From Labilithrix sp. (GTDB taxonomy: Bacteria > Myxococcota_A > Polyangia > Polyangiales > Polyangiaceae): 64,000 nucleotides of DNA. Positions 1-7,522 of the stretch are shown one piece after another; the first letter of the stretch is position 1; every line of letters begins with the position of its first letter. The stretch covers positions 1 to 64,000 of the forward strand of contig JAHBWF010000021.1 in assembly GCA_019637105.1 (NCBI GenBank), given 5' to 3'. The notes beneath the pieces were generated by a model, which did no database searches, was not told the origin of the DNA, and saw only the letters and a list, made by a program, of their open reading frames with translations. A program made the translations under genes and the position numbers.

Positions 1-194
1 CGCGAGGCATGGATCCATGCGCATCGACGTCCGCTGCGGCGAAGCATCACGCAGAACGCTACCAGAGCCCCAGCGCCGAAGACGGTCGGCGGTCGCGGCG
101 ACGCGCTCACGAGCTCGATCGGCGCGCTCCGCTTGACAACGAAGTGTGCGGAGGTCACTGTCTGCTCGTTCTTCTTCGGAGGAGCCGCGCGGCC

Positions 195-321
195 TTTCGC
201 CCACCTTGGGTGACGCGCGTTAGAAATATCACCCTAAGCCGTTGGGACGACCGAGCTGCTCCGTGGTGGAGCTCTTCCGGTCGGTGGCCAAAGCTGACGG
301 TGGGCGAGAAAGGTCTCGCCC
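195..321 (+). promoter_or_regulatory. Candidate riboswitch-like leader of metB-hom
   Basis: This leader can form two mutually exclusive structures. A closing helix of 9 perfect base pairs joins TCGCCCACC (197-205) to GGTGGGCGA (299-307), extendable by a G-U and an A-U pair. It encloses one hairpin with arms GGGTGA (208-213) and TCACCC (229-234) and a second with arms CGACCG (248-253) and CGGTCG (278-283) topped by a G/C-rich stem. The 3' strand of the closing helix overlaps GGGCGAG (302-308), which can instead pair with CTCGCCC (315-321). That alternative hairpin ends 2 nt before the metB ATG and holds the Shine-Dalgarno-like AAAGG in its loop. This is the architecture of a translational switch. 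I could not match the core to SAM-I, SAM-II, SAM-IV or SAH consensus motifs, so the ligand is unknown. A sulfur amino acid or SAM is a guess from the downstream genes. Confidence 0.5.
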
Positions 322-322
322 C

Positions 323-1759
323 ATGCCCACGTCGACCCCTCCGCGCTCCGTCGAGCCCGACCGTATCGCCACGATCGCCGTCCGCGCCGGCCAACCTCGG
401 CAGGACGCCTTCGACGCGGTGACGACGCCGATCGCCTGCACGGCGACGTACGCGTTCTCGTCGAGCGCCGAGCTCCGCGACCACTTCGAGGGTCGCATCA
501 CGCGCGACGAATACGGCCGCTACGGCAACCCGACGGTGCGCGCCGCCGAGCAGAAGCTCGCGGCGCTCGACGCCCCCCGCGCGTCCGGCGGCGCCACGGA
601 CGCCGTCCTCTTCGGCAGCGGGATGGCCGCGATCACGAGCGCGCTCTTCGCGCTCCTGAAGCAGGGCGATCACGTGATCTTGCCCGGCGAGGGCTACCGG
701 CGCACGCGCGCGTTCGTCACGAGCCTGCTCGCGCGCTTCGGCGTGACGAGCACCGTCGTTCCCGCCGGCGACGCCGAGGCGCTCGCGCGGGCGATCGAGC
801 CGCGCACGCGCGTCATCCTCACCGAGTCGCCGACGAACCCTTACCTCCGCGTGGTCGATCTGCCGGCGCTCGCCGCGGCGAAGCGCCGTCATCCGCGCGT
901 GAAGCTCCTCGTCGACGCCACGTTCGCGACGCCGGTGAACCAGCGCCCGCTCGAGCAGGGCGCCGACCTCGTCTTGCACTCCTGCACGAAGTACCTCGGC
1001 GGGCACAACGATCTCCTCGCGGGCGTCGTCTGCGGGGACGAGGCGCTCGTCTCGCTCGTCCGCGAGGCGCGCGACGTGCTCGGCGGCGTGCTCGATCCGC
1101 ACGCGGCCTACCTCCTCCTCCGCGGGCTGAAGACGCTGCCGCTCCGGGTCGAGCGGCAGAACGTGACCGCGCTCGGCATCGCTCGTTGGCTCGAGACGCA
1201 GCCGGGCGTCGAGCGCGTCTACTACCCGGGCCTCGCGAGCCACCCCGATCACGCCGTCGCGAAGCGCGTCCTCTCCGGCGCGGGCGGCGTCGTCAGCTTC
1301 GTCCTCCGCGCGGACCTCGACACCACCGCGCGCGCGCTCGACGCCTGCCGCCTGGCGACCATCGCGCCTTCGCTCGGCGGCGTCGAGACGCTCATCGAGC
1401 AGGTCGCCCTGATGTCGTACTACGGCCTCGCCGCGGAGGAGCGCGCCGCCATCGGGATCGCCGACGGCCTCGTGCGCCTCTCGGTGGGCCTCGAGGACCC
1501 GACGGACATCCGCGACGACCTCGCGCGCGTCCTCGAGGTGGTGCGCGCCGCGACGAAGCGCGTGGACGCCGCCCTGGAGGTGGACGCCGCCGCGCGCGTG
1601 GACGCCGCCGCGCGCGTGGACGCCGCCTTGGAGGTGAACGCCGCGACGAAGCGCGTGGACGCCGCCCTGGAGGTGGACGCCGCCGCGCGCGAGCACCTCG
1701 CGCGCGACGCCGCGGCGCAGGCCGGCGAGGCCGCGAAGGAGCCGCGCCATGCCGTTTGA
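323..1759 (+). CDS. metB: Cystathionine gamma-synthase family PLP enzyme
   Basis: This 478-residue protein belongs to the Cys/Met-metabolism PLP-dependent family and probably condenses an activated homoserine with cysteine in methionine synthesis. EYGRYGNPT lies near residues 70-80, the substrate-side motif ESPTNPYLR near 170, and the Schiff-base lysine is Lys223 in HSCTKYLGGHND. Several stretches (YYPGLASHP, IAPSLGGVE, LMSYYGL) resemble plant-type cystathionine gamma-synthase more than the E. coli enzyme, from memory rather than alignment. The ATG at 323 is chosen because family similarity begins there and the leader hairpin ends there. The last ~65 residues are an odd tail of six-residue VDAALE/VDAAAR repeats after the end of the normal fold. 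The stop overlaps the hom start by 11 bases, so the two are likely co-translated. Confidence 0.85.
   Translation: MPTSTPPRSVEPDRIATIAVRAGQPRQDAFDAVTTPIACTATYAFSSSAELRDHFEGRITRDEYGRYGNPTVRAAEQKLAALDAPRASGGATDAVLFGSGMAAITSALFALLKQGDHVILPGEGYRRTRAFVTSLLARFGVTSTVVPAGDAEALARAIEPRTRVILTESPTNPYLRVVDLPALAAAKRRHPRVKLLVDATFATPVNQRPLEQGADLVLHSCTKYLGGHNDLLAGVVCGDEALVSLVREARDVLGGVLDPHAAYLLLRGLKTLPLRVERQNVTALGIARWLETQPGVERVYYPGLASHPDHAVAKRVLSGAGGVVSFVLRADLDTTARALDACRLATIAPSLGGVETLIEQVALMSYYGLAAEERAAIGIADGLVRLSVGLEDPTDIRDDLARVLEVVRAATKRVDAALEVDAAARVDAAARVDAALEVNAATKRVDAALEVDAAAREHLARDAAAQAGEAAKEPRHAV
1558..1692 (+). repeat. 18-bp minisatellite in the metB 3' end
   Basis: About seven copies of an 18-bp unit beginning GTGGACGCCGCC encode VDAALE or VDAAAR hexapeptides. 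One copy has an extra codon (VNAATKR). The array keeps the reading frame and extends the protein beyond the end of the cystathionine gamma-synthase fold. It is a likely site of copy-number variation between strains. Confidence 0.75.
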
Positions 1760-2822
1760 GGCGAACGTCTTCGTCCTCGGCACCGGCGTCGTCGGCGGCG
1801 CGCTGCTCGAGATCCTCCGCGGCCCGCTCGCCTCGCGCGTCGGCGTCGTCGGCGTCGCGAACTCCCGCGGCGTCGTGCTGGCGCCCGCGGACGCCCCGGG
1901 CGCGATCCGTCCGGACGAGCTCGCCGCGCTCCTCGCGCGTCCGCGCGGCGTGGGGCGCGCTCGGATCGAGGACGTCGTCCTCGACCGTATCGCCGCGTCG
2001 AACGGAGTCCTCGTCGACGCGACCGCCGAGGAGACCATCGGCGAGCTCTACGAGCGCGCGCTCGCGCGGGGCGTCCACGTCGTCACCGCGAACAAGAAGC
2101 CGATCGCCGGTCCCTGGCCCTCGCGCGAGCGGCTCTTCGACGTCACGCGCCGCGCCCGCCGCGCGCGGCTCCGCTACGAGGCGACCGTGTGCGCGGCGCT
2201 CCCGGTCATCGGGACGCTCGGCGATCTCGTCCGCACGGGCGATCGCGTCCGGCGCATCGACTGCGTGCTCTCGGGGACGCTCGGCTTCCTCTGCAACGAG
2301 ATCGCCGAGGGGACGCCGCTCTCGAAGGCGATCGCGGTCGCGCGCGAGCGCGGCTTCACCGAGCCGGACGCGCGCGAGGACCTCGGCGGGGCCGACGTCG
2401 CGCGGAAGGCGACCATCCTCGCGCGCGAGGTCGGCGCCCGGATCGAGACGACCGACGTGGCGCTCGAGCCGTTCGTCCCGCGCGACGTCCTCGCGACGTC
2501 CTCCCCCGAGACGCTCGAGCGCGACGTCGCCGGGCTCGACGCCGCCTTCGCCGCGCGCGTCGAGCGCCTCCGCCGCCGGAGCGAGAAGCTCGTGTACCTC
2601 GCGCGCGTCGACGTCGACGACGGCGGCGCGGTCTCGGCGTCGGCCGGGCCCGTCGCCGTGCCGGCGGCGCACCCCGCGGCTCAGCTTCGAGGCTCGAGCG
2701 CCCTCGTGGCCTTCACGACGGCGCGCCACGCGGAGGACCCGCTGGTCGTGCGCGGCTCCGGCGCAGGCGGCGCGGTGACCGCGTCGGCGCTGCTCGCCGA
2801 CGTGTTCGCCGTCACGTCCTGA
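1749..2822 (+). CDS. hom: Homoserine dehydrogenase
   Basis: This 357-residue enzyme should reduce aspartate semialdehyde to homoserine, the branch point to methionine and threonine. The N-terminal nucleotide-binding motif LGTGVVGG is at residues 8-15. TANKKPIAG and the catalytic-domain segments EATVCAALPVIGTL and GTLGFLCNEI follow in the usual order. The length fits a protein without a C-terminal ACT domain, and the sequence resembles the dehydrogenase half of bifunctional ThrA/MetL, so simple threonine feedback through an ACT domain is not expected. It starts inside the end of metB with an 11-base overlap. No other threonine or lysine pathway gene is nearby. Confidence 0.92.
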   Translation: MPFEANVFVLGTGVVGGALLEILRGPLASRVGVVGVANSRGVVLAPADAPGAIRPDELAALLARPRGVGRARIEDVVLDRIAASNGVLVDATAEETIGELYERALARGVHVVTANKKPIAGPWPSRERLFDVTRRARRARLRYEATVCAALPVIGTLGDLVRTGDRVRRIDCVLSGTLGFLCNEIAEGTPLSKAIAVARERGFTEPDAREDLGGADVARKATILAREVGARIETTDVALEPFVPRDVLATSSPETLERDVAGLDAAFAARVERLRRRSEKLVYLARVDVDDGGAVSASAGPVAVPAAHPAAQLRGSSALVAFTTARHAEDPLVVRGSGAGGAVTASALLADVFAVTS

Positions 2823-2921
2823 GGCTCATCCGTCGCGCCGGCTCGCCTCCCGGCCGTTCGCCGTCGCGCCTCGGTCCTCCGGCCCGCCGTCGCCGCCGGC
2901 CGCCCGCGCGCCGTCCGGGAG

Positions 2922-2945
2922 AAAAAAAGCGCCGGCCGCCGGCGC
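2922..2945 (-). terminator. Terminator-like hairpin read on the minus strand
   Basis: Arms GCGCCGG (2929-2935) and CCGGCGC (2939-2945) enclose a 3-nt loop. Read on the minus strand, the hairpin is followed by seven T residues (2928-2922). On the plus strand no T-run follows it. No minus-strand gene lies just upstream of it, so it would stop antisense transcription entering hom. Confidence 0.4.
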
Positions 2946-2954
2946 GGCGGGGGC

Positions 2955-2967
2955 GACAATGCTTGTC
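2955..2967. promoter_or_regulatory. Small palindrome before the cytochrome b gene
   Basis: GACAA and TTGTC form a perfect 5-bp inverted repeat around TGC, 35 bases before the likely start of the cytochrome b subunit. It overlaps a TTGTCA element (2964-2969) that sits 17 bp before TTAAAC, a weak sigma-70-like pair. It could be an operator, but the arms are short enough to occur by chance. Confidence 0.25.
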
Positions 2968-3002
2968 AAATGAGGGCCCTGTCCCTTAAACCCCATCCTG
3001 GA

Positions 3003-3677
3003 ATGTCGTCCGCAGCAAGCACGAGCCGGCCCGTCGACACGTCGTTCATCCGCTCCCGGCTGGGGTCGCTCCTCGCCGTGGCGCCGCTGAGCATCTGGAC
3101 GGTGAACCACCTGTGGAACAACCTCGCGGCCTTCAAGGGGGCCGAGGCGTGGCAGTCGAGCGTCACGGAGTACTCGCACCCGCTGGCGTTCTTCGCGTCG
3201 TCGCTCGTCGCGCTGCTGCCGCTCGCGCTCCACACCATCTGGGGCATCGGCCGCCTGAAGACGGTCCGGCCGAACATCGAACGCTACAGGTACTTCGGCA
3301 ACCTCCGGTACGTCATCCAGCGCCTCTCGGCCGTCGGCCTGCTCCTCTTCCTCGGCGCGCACCTGTGGCTCGCGATGCTCAAGCCGCGCCTCACGACGGG
3401 CAGGCCCGAGGCGTTCACCGACATCGCCGGCGAGATGCACCACCACCTGCCGACGCTGCTCGTCTACACGCTCGGCGTGCTCGGCGTCTCGTACCACCTC
3501 GCCAACGGCCTCAACACGTTCGCGATGGGCTGGGGTCTCGCCACGAGCCGCCGCGCCTTGAAGAAGGTCGACCTCCTCGTGTGGGCCGTCTTCCTCGGCC
3601 TGCTCGCGATGGGCTGGGGCGCGGTCTACGCGCTCTGGGACGCCGGCGGACAGCTCCCCCCGCCCGCCGACCACTGA
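3003..3677 (+). CDS. sdhC: Succinate dehydrogenase cytochrome b subunit
   Basis: This is a 224-residue integral membrane protein with about five hydrophobic segments and the pattern of the single-subunit (type B) cytochrome b that anchors succinate dehydrogenase/fumarate reductase and binds two hemes. NHLWNNLAAF, ALHTIWGIGR, GAHLWLAM, MHHHLPTLLVY and VSYHLANGLNTF place histidines in successive helices, as heme ligation requires. An upstream in-frame ATG at 2970 would add 11 residues, and neither start has a strong ribosome-binding site. The flavoprotein and iron-sulfur subunits usually encoded next to it are absent on both sides, so they must be elsewhere or this is an extra copy. Confidence 0.85.
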   Translation: MSSAASTSRPVDTSFIRSRLGSLLAVAPLSIWTVNHLWNNLAAFKGAEAWQSSVTEYSHPLAFFASSLVALLPLALHTIWGIGRLKTVRPNIERYRYFGNLRYVIQRLSAVGLLLFLGAHLWLAMLKPRLTTGRPEAFTDIAGEMHHHLPTLLVYTLGVLGVSYHLANGLNTFAMGWGLATSRRALKKVDLLVWAVFLGLLAMGWGAVYALWDAGGQLPPPADH

Positions 3678-3739
3678 CCGCCCCGAGGCGGCGCGGCCGC
3701 TCGGGTGACGCCTTCGAGGTGCCGTGATATGCGCCGCCC

Positions 3740-4882
3740 ATGGTGTCCCGGCGCGACTTCGGCCTCGGCGTCGCGCTCGCCGCGTTGCTGCTCGCCGGCG
3801 GCTGCGAGAAGGACGATCCGAACGAGATCAAGGTCGGCGCCTACCTCTCGCTGTCGGGCGCCGACTCCACCTTCGGCACCGACACGCGCGAGGGGATCGA
3901 GCTCGCGGTCGAGGAGACGAACGCGGCCGGCGGCGTGAAGGGCAAGCGGATCCGCGTCATCTACGAGGACGACAAGTCGACGACGCACGAGGCGGTGCAG
4001 AAGGTCCGCCAGCTCGTCGATCGCAACAAGGTCGTCGCGCTCTTGGGGGAGGTCGCCTCGAGCCGCTCGCTCGCCGGCGGGCTCATCGCCAACACGAGCA
4101 AGGTCCCGATGATCACGCCGTCGTCGACGGCCGTGTCGGTCACCAAGAACCGGCACTGGGTCTTCCGCTCGTGCTTCACCGACGACCAGCAAGGCGCCGT
4201 CGGCGCGCGGTTCATCCTCGAGCACCTCGGTCGAAGGAGGGTCGGCGTCTTCTTCGCCGCGCAGGATCCGTACTCGTCCGGCCTCGCGCGGGCCTTCCGG
4301 GCGGAGCTCAAGCGGCTCGGCGGAGAGATCGTCGTCGACAAGGGCTACCAGAAGGGCGAGACGAACTTCCGCACGTACCTCGCGGAGCTCAAGGCCGCGA
4401 ACCCGGAGGTGCTCTTCGTCCCCAACTACTACAACGAGATGGTGCTCATCGCCCGCCAGGCGCGCGAGGTCGGCATCCCCGGCGCGATGTTCGTCGGCGG
4501 CGACGGCTGGGACTCGTCGAACCTCGTCGAGGGCGCCGGCGCCGAGCTCGAGGGGGCGCACTTCACCAACCACTACGCGCCCGACGTGCCGTGGGAGAAC
4601 TCGAAGAAGTTCGTGACCGCCTTCGCGGCCAGGTACAAGCACGAGCCGACGAGCCTCACGGCGCAAGGCTACGACGCGGCCAAGCTCCTCTTCGACGCGA
4701 TCGAGCGCGCCCCGGAGACGACGCCGGCGGCGATCCGCGACGCGATCGCCGCCACGAAGGACTTCAAGGGAGCGACCGGGACGATGACGATGGACGACCA
4801 GCACAACGCGAACAAGCCGATCGTCGTCGTGCGCATCCAGGACAAGAAGTTCGTCTACGCGACGCAGATCCTGGCGGAGTGA
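3740..4882 (+). CDS. Branched-chain amino-acid-type ABC transporter substrate-binding lipoprotein
   Basis: This 380-residue periplasmic-binding protein is of the LivJ/LivK (type I) class. The N-terminus combines a twin-arginine-like motif (SRRDFGLG, residues 3-10) with a lipobox ending at Cys22 (LLLAGGC), so it may be a Tat-exported lipoprotein. Typical features follow: IKVGAYLSLSG, then GIELAVEETNAAGGVKGK, a serine-rich ligand segment, and FVGGDGWDSSNL late in the chain. Its permease starts 8 bases after its stop. The ligand cannot be read from sequence, because the family also binds amides and aromatic compounds. No Shine-Dalgarno is visible, but TGATAT lies 9 nt before the ATG. Confidence 0.88.
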   Translation: MVSRRDFGLGVALAALLLAGGCEKDDPNEIKVGAYLSLSGADSTFGTDTREGIELAVEETNAAGGVKGKRIRVIYEDDKSTTHEAVQKVRQLVDRNKVVALLGEVASSRSLAGGLIANTSKVPMITPSSTAVSVTKNRHWVFRSCFTDDQQGAVGARFILEHLGRRRVGVFFAAQDPYSSGLARAFRAELKRLGGEIVVDKGYQKGETNFRTYLAELKAANPEVLFVPNYYNEMVLIARQAREVGIPGAMFVGGDGWDSSNLVEGAGAELEGAHFTNHYAPDVPWENSKKFVTAFAARYKHEPTSLTAQGYDAAKLLFDAIERAPETTPAAIRDAIAATKDFKGATGTMTMDDQHNANKPIVVVRIQDKKFVYATQILAE

Positions 4883-4889
4883 GCCGCGC

Positions 4890-5873
4890 GTGAACATCCT
4901 CGAGGCGGTCTTCACCGGCATCACCCAGGGCGCGATGATCGCGCTCGTCGCGCTCGGCTACACGATGGTCTACGGCGTGCTGAAGCTGATCAACTTCGCC
5001 CACAGCGAGGTGTTCATGATGGCCGCCTACTTCGGCCTCGTGTTCCTCTCCCTGTTGATCGGCGACGTGTCGGCCGTCAACGGCATCGTCTCGCCCGAGG
5101 CCGCGTCGTCGACCTTCGCCGGCGTCTTCGGCGCGCTCCGCGGGCACCCGCTCGCCGCCGCCGCGGCCGCGACGGTCCTCGCGATGCTCGCCGCCTCGGC
5201 GCTCGGCATCGGCGTCGAGCGCGTCGCGTACAAGCCGCTCCGCGGCCGCGGGAAGGGCGCGCTCGTCCGCGTCACGCCGCTCGTCACGGCGCTCGGCATG
5301 TCGGTGCTGCTCCAGAACCTGGCGCAGCTGCTCTTCACGGCGCGGTTCCGTCCGTACCCGCAGGTGCTGTCGGGCGAGGTCCAGGTCCCGGGCCTCGGGG
5401 CGATCACGAGCTCGCGCGCGCTCATCCTCGGGGCGTCGATCATCGTGATGATCGGCCTCGAGCTGATCGTGAAGCGCACGTGGTTCGGCAAGGCGATGCG
5501 CGCCCTCAGCGCGAACGAGGAGGCCGCCCGGCTCATGGGCGTGCGCACGTCGCGGGTCATCTCGATGACGTTCGCGCTCGGCTCGTCGCTCGCCGCGCTC
5601 GGCGCGGTGCTCTTCTGCCTCGACCAGTCCCAGGTCTATCCGACGATGGGCGTCGTCATCGGCACCCGCGCGTTCGTCGCCGCCGTGCTCGGCGGCATCG
5701 GGAGCATCACCGGCGCGATGCTCGGAGGGCTCCTCATCGGGATCATCGGCGAGCTCGTGAAGCTCACCGACTACTCCGGCGGCGTGGACGTCCTCGTGTT
5801 CCTCGTCCTCATCCTGGTGCTCCTGGTGCGACCCGCGGGCCTCCTGGGCTCGACGCGCACCGAGAAGGTCTGA
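4890..5873 (+). CDS. livH: Branched-chain amino-acid-type ABC transporter permease (LivH family)
   Basis: This 327-residue inner-membrane permease opens with the family signature ILEAVFTGITQGAMIALVALGYTMVYGVLKLINFAHSEVFM (broken here into its parts: an ITQGAMIALVALGYT segment followed by LINFAHSE). Later FVAAVLGGIGSITGAMLGG matches the conserved cytoplasmic loop. It starts with GTG at 4890, 7 bases after the substrate-binding protein gene, so it is translationally linked. The second permease (LivM) and the two ATPases (LivG, LivF) that complete such transporters do not follow. The complex must borrow them from another locus, or the operon has been split. Confidence 0.88.
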   Translation: MNILEAVFTGITQGAMIALVALGYTMVYGVLKLINFAHSEVFMMAAYFGLVFLSLLIGDVSAVNGIVSPEAASSTFAGVFGALRGHPLAAAAAATVLAMLAASALGIGVERVAYKPLRGRGKGALVRVTPLVTALGMSVLLQNLAQLLFTARFRPYPQVLSGEVQVPGLGAITSSRALILGASIIVMIGLELIVKRTWFGKAMRALSANEEAARLMGVRTSRVISMTFALGSSLAALGAVLFCLDQSQVYPTMGVVIGTRAFVAAVLGGIGSITGAMLGGLLIGIIGELVKLTDYSGGVDVLVFLVLILVLLVRPAGLLGSTRTEKV

Positions 5874-5923
5874 GCGCGCCGAGGCATCTCCGTTGCAGCG
5901 CCCGTCGCGCGGAGGTGTTCGTC

Positions 5924-6449
5924 ATGGAGAGCTTCAGTCGGTACCTTCCGTTCCTGTGCGGCGCGGCGGTCCTGCTCGGGGCACCGGCCTGCAAGCGGGA
6001 CCGCGCGCACGACGACCGCGCGAGCACGGCCTCGAAGACGACCACGAGCAGCGCGGATCTCGCCGCGATGGCCAAGGCGGCGAGCGAGCGCCTCGCCGAC
6101 GCGCGCTGCCGCCGTGAGGTCTCTTGCGATCGCGTCGGTCCGTCCCGTCGTCACGAGAGCCTCGAGACGTGCCGCGGCCTCTACGCGTCGGAGGTGATGC
6201 GCGAGCTCGGCCCGTCGGCGTGCTCGCGCGGGCTCGACGAGGCCCAGGTCACGCGATGTGTCGCAGCGATCGACGCGGCGAGCTGCTTCGATCCCGTCGG
6301 CGTGCTCGAGCGGATCGAGGACTGCCGCGCGAGCAAGCTTCCTGCTCGCGGGCGTGGGACTGCAGGGCCTCGCGGATCGTCGCGCTCGCGGCGCGCGGTC
6401 GCCGTGTGCGCGCCCGGCGTTCGACCGGGGCGGGAAGGCCGGGCGGTGA
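5924..6449 (+). pseudogene. DUF6184-like lipoprotein, upstream copy, 3' end decayed
   Basis: A good ribosome-binding site (GGAGG 5911-5915, 8 nt spacing) precedes a lipoprotein signal ending at Cys23 (GAPAC). The first ~140 codons keep the cysteine spacing of the next gene: RCRREVSC, then CRGLYASE, then SACSRGLDEAQVTRC, CF and EDCRASKL. After codon ~142 the resemblance stops and the frame has no stop codon until 7060, the end of the neighbouring gene. The paralogue ends ACRSGELC, so a frameshift near 6345 probably removed the normal end. A shift into the other frame would reach the stop at 6447-6449. An automatic caller would report one 378-residue fusion with an internal lipoprotein signal, which I doubt. 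Confidence 0.5.
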
Positions 6450-6568
6450 GCCCGATGCCCCCTGTGATCGCCGCCCGCCGGCGCGGATGGCCGTTGCGGC
6501 ACGCGCTTCGCGGCGCTCGCGCTCACGAGGGCACCGCGGTTGCAGGATGTCCCGCGGAGGTAATGCTC

Positions 6569-7060
6569 ATGCTCAGTCTTCGTAGTCTCGTTCCGTTCGC
6601 GTGTGTCGGTGCAGGGATCCTGGCGGTCGTCGGCTGCAACCGCGAGCGCGAGCGCGGCACCCTCGACCACGATCGCGCGCCGGCCACCGGCGAGACCCCC
6701 CCTACCACCGAGCGCGAGCCGAGCGGCGTCACCACGGTCACCGGCGCCGGGGTCGTCGCGAACACCAGCGCGATCGACCGCATCGTCGCGGCGCGCTGCC
6801 AGCGCGAGGCGCACTGCAAGAACATCGGCGCCGACAAGAAGCACGTCAGCGAGCAGGCCTGCGTCCAGAAGCTCAAGGCGGACATGAAGGACGACCTGAA
6901 CGCGAACGAGTGCCCGCGCGGCATCGACCAGAAGGAGCTCAACGACTGCCTCGGCGCGATCCACGACGAGGAGTGCAACAACCCGATCGACTCGATCAGC
7001 CGCCTGGCGGCGTGCCGCTCGGGCGAGCTCTGTTTGAAGACCACCGCGCCGACCCGGTGA
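6569..7060 (+). CDS. DUF6184-like Cys-patterned lipoprotein, downstream copy
   Basis: This 163-residue lipoprotein has a signal peptide with lipobox ending at Cys23 (AVVGC), a Thr/Glu-rich linker, then a domain with regularly spaced cysteines (RCQREAHC, QACVQKL, NECPRG, NDCLGA, EECNNP, ACRSGELC). This recalls DUF6184 lipoproteins found beside myxobacterial natural-product genes, a recollection I cannot check here. The start at 6569 is set by GGAGG at 6556-6560 with 8-nt spacing. ATG 6563 is too close to it. The gene and its upstream bases (GTTGCAG ... CGCGGAGGT ... TCATG) repeat those of the preceding copy, so the pair arose by tandem duplication. Confidence 0.7.
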   Translation: MLSLRSLVPFACVGAGILAVVGCNRERERGTLDHDRAPATGETPPTTEREPSGVTTVTGAGVVANTSAIDRIVAARCQREAHCKNIGADKKHVSEQACVQKLKADMKDDLNANECPRGIDQKELNDCLGAIHDEECNNPIDSISRLAACRSGELCLKTTAPTR

Positions 7061-7177
7061 TCGTCGCGGGCCCGCGCGCCGTCGACGACGCCGCGGTCGC
7101 GGCTCGTCGGCCCGAGCGCTCCGGCGGCTCGCGCGAGGGCTTGCTCGAGCCGGATCGCGTGCCTACGTAGAAAGAAC

Positions 7178-7474
7178 ATGGTCACGGCCGTGCTCTTCGA
7201 GCTCGTCGGCGTCGCGCTGGCCGCGGTCGCCTGCAGCGGCGCCGTCGCCGGCGTCGCGGTCGGGCGCGCGAAGACCCGGGCCCTCGCGCGCCTCGAGAAG
7301 ACCATCCCCGACGTCGCGCCCGCTCCTGGGCCGGTCGACGTCTCGCGGGGCCCTTTCCGTACACCGGGGCGGGAGTCGTCTTCGGGCGACGCCAGGCCCC
7401 GGCGCTCGCGCCGAGGGGGGAGGCTCTTTCACCACGACTACGACCTGATGATCGGCCGCACGTTCTTCCGTTGA
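7178..7474 (+). CDS. Hypothetical small membrane-anchored protein
   Basis: This 98-residue product is unrecognised. It begins with one hydrophobic helix (LFELVGVALAAVACSGAVAG, residues 6-25), followed by a basic short helix and an Arg/Ser/Gly-rich tail ending HHDYDLMIGRTFFR. A weak AGAAAG lies 7 nt before the ATG. Coding status rests on the plausible membrane anchor and the lack of a better reading frame. Confidence 0.4.
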   Translation: MVTAVLFELVGVALAAVACSGAVAGVAVGRAKTRALARLEKTIPDVAPAPGPVDVSRGPFRTPGRESSSGDARPRRSRRGGRLFHHDYDLMIGRTFFR

Positions 7475-7522
7475 GCCGAACCGCGCCCGGCGGGCGCCTC
7501 CGGCGGTCGCCGGGGCGGCCGC

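Noticed and set aside
8-21. 14-bp perfect palindrome GCATGGATCCATGC at the left edge
   Set aside because: It is isolated at the window edge with no identified gene to control, so it cannot be interpreted here.
133-160. TTGACA (133-138) as a promoter for metB
   Set aside because: No acceptable -10 hexamer lies 16-18 bp downstream.
1-190. Possible gene running off the left edge (minus-strand frame with hydrophobic segment VFGAGALVAFCVMLRR)
   Set aside because: Only about 38 codons are visible, with a questionable GTG start, so it was not supported as a feature.
195-321. Assignment of the metB leader to a known SAM riboswitch class
   Set aside because: The conserved core motifs of SAM-I (kink-turn and GGCAACC-type segments), SAM-II and SAH aptamers are not present.
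155-2038. Long open frame on the minus strand opposite metB-hom (and similar long antisense frames, such as 19481-23806)
   Set aside because: High GC content leaves antisense frames open. The products are Arg/Ala-rich without domain motifs, and the plus-strand products are clear enzymes.
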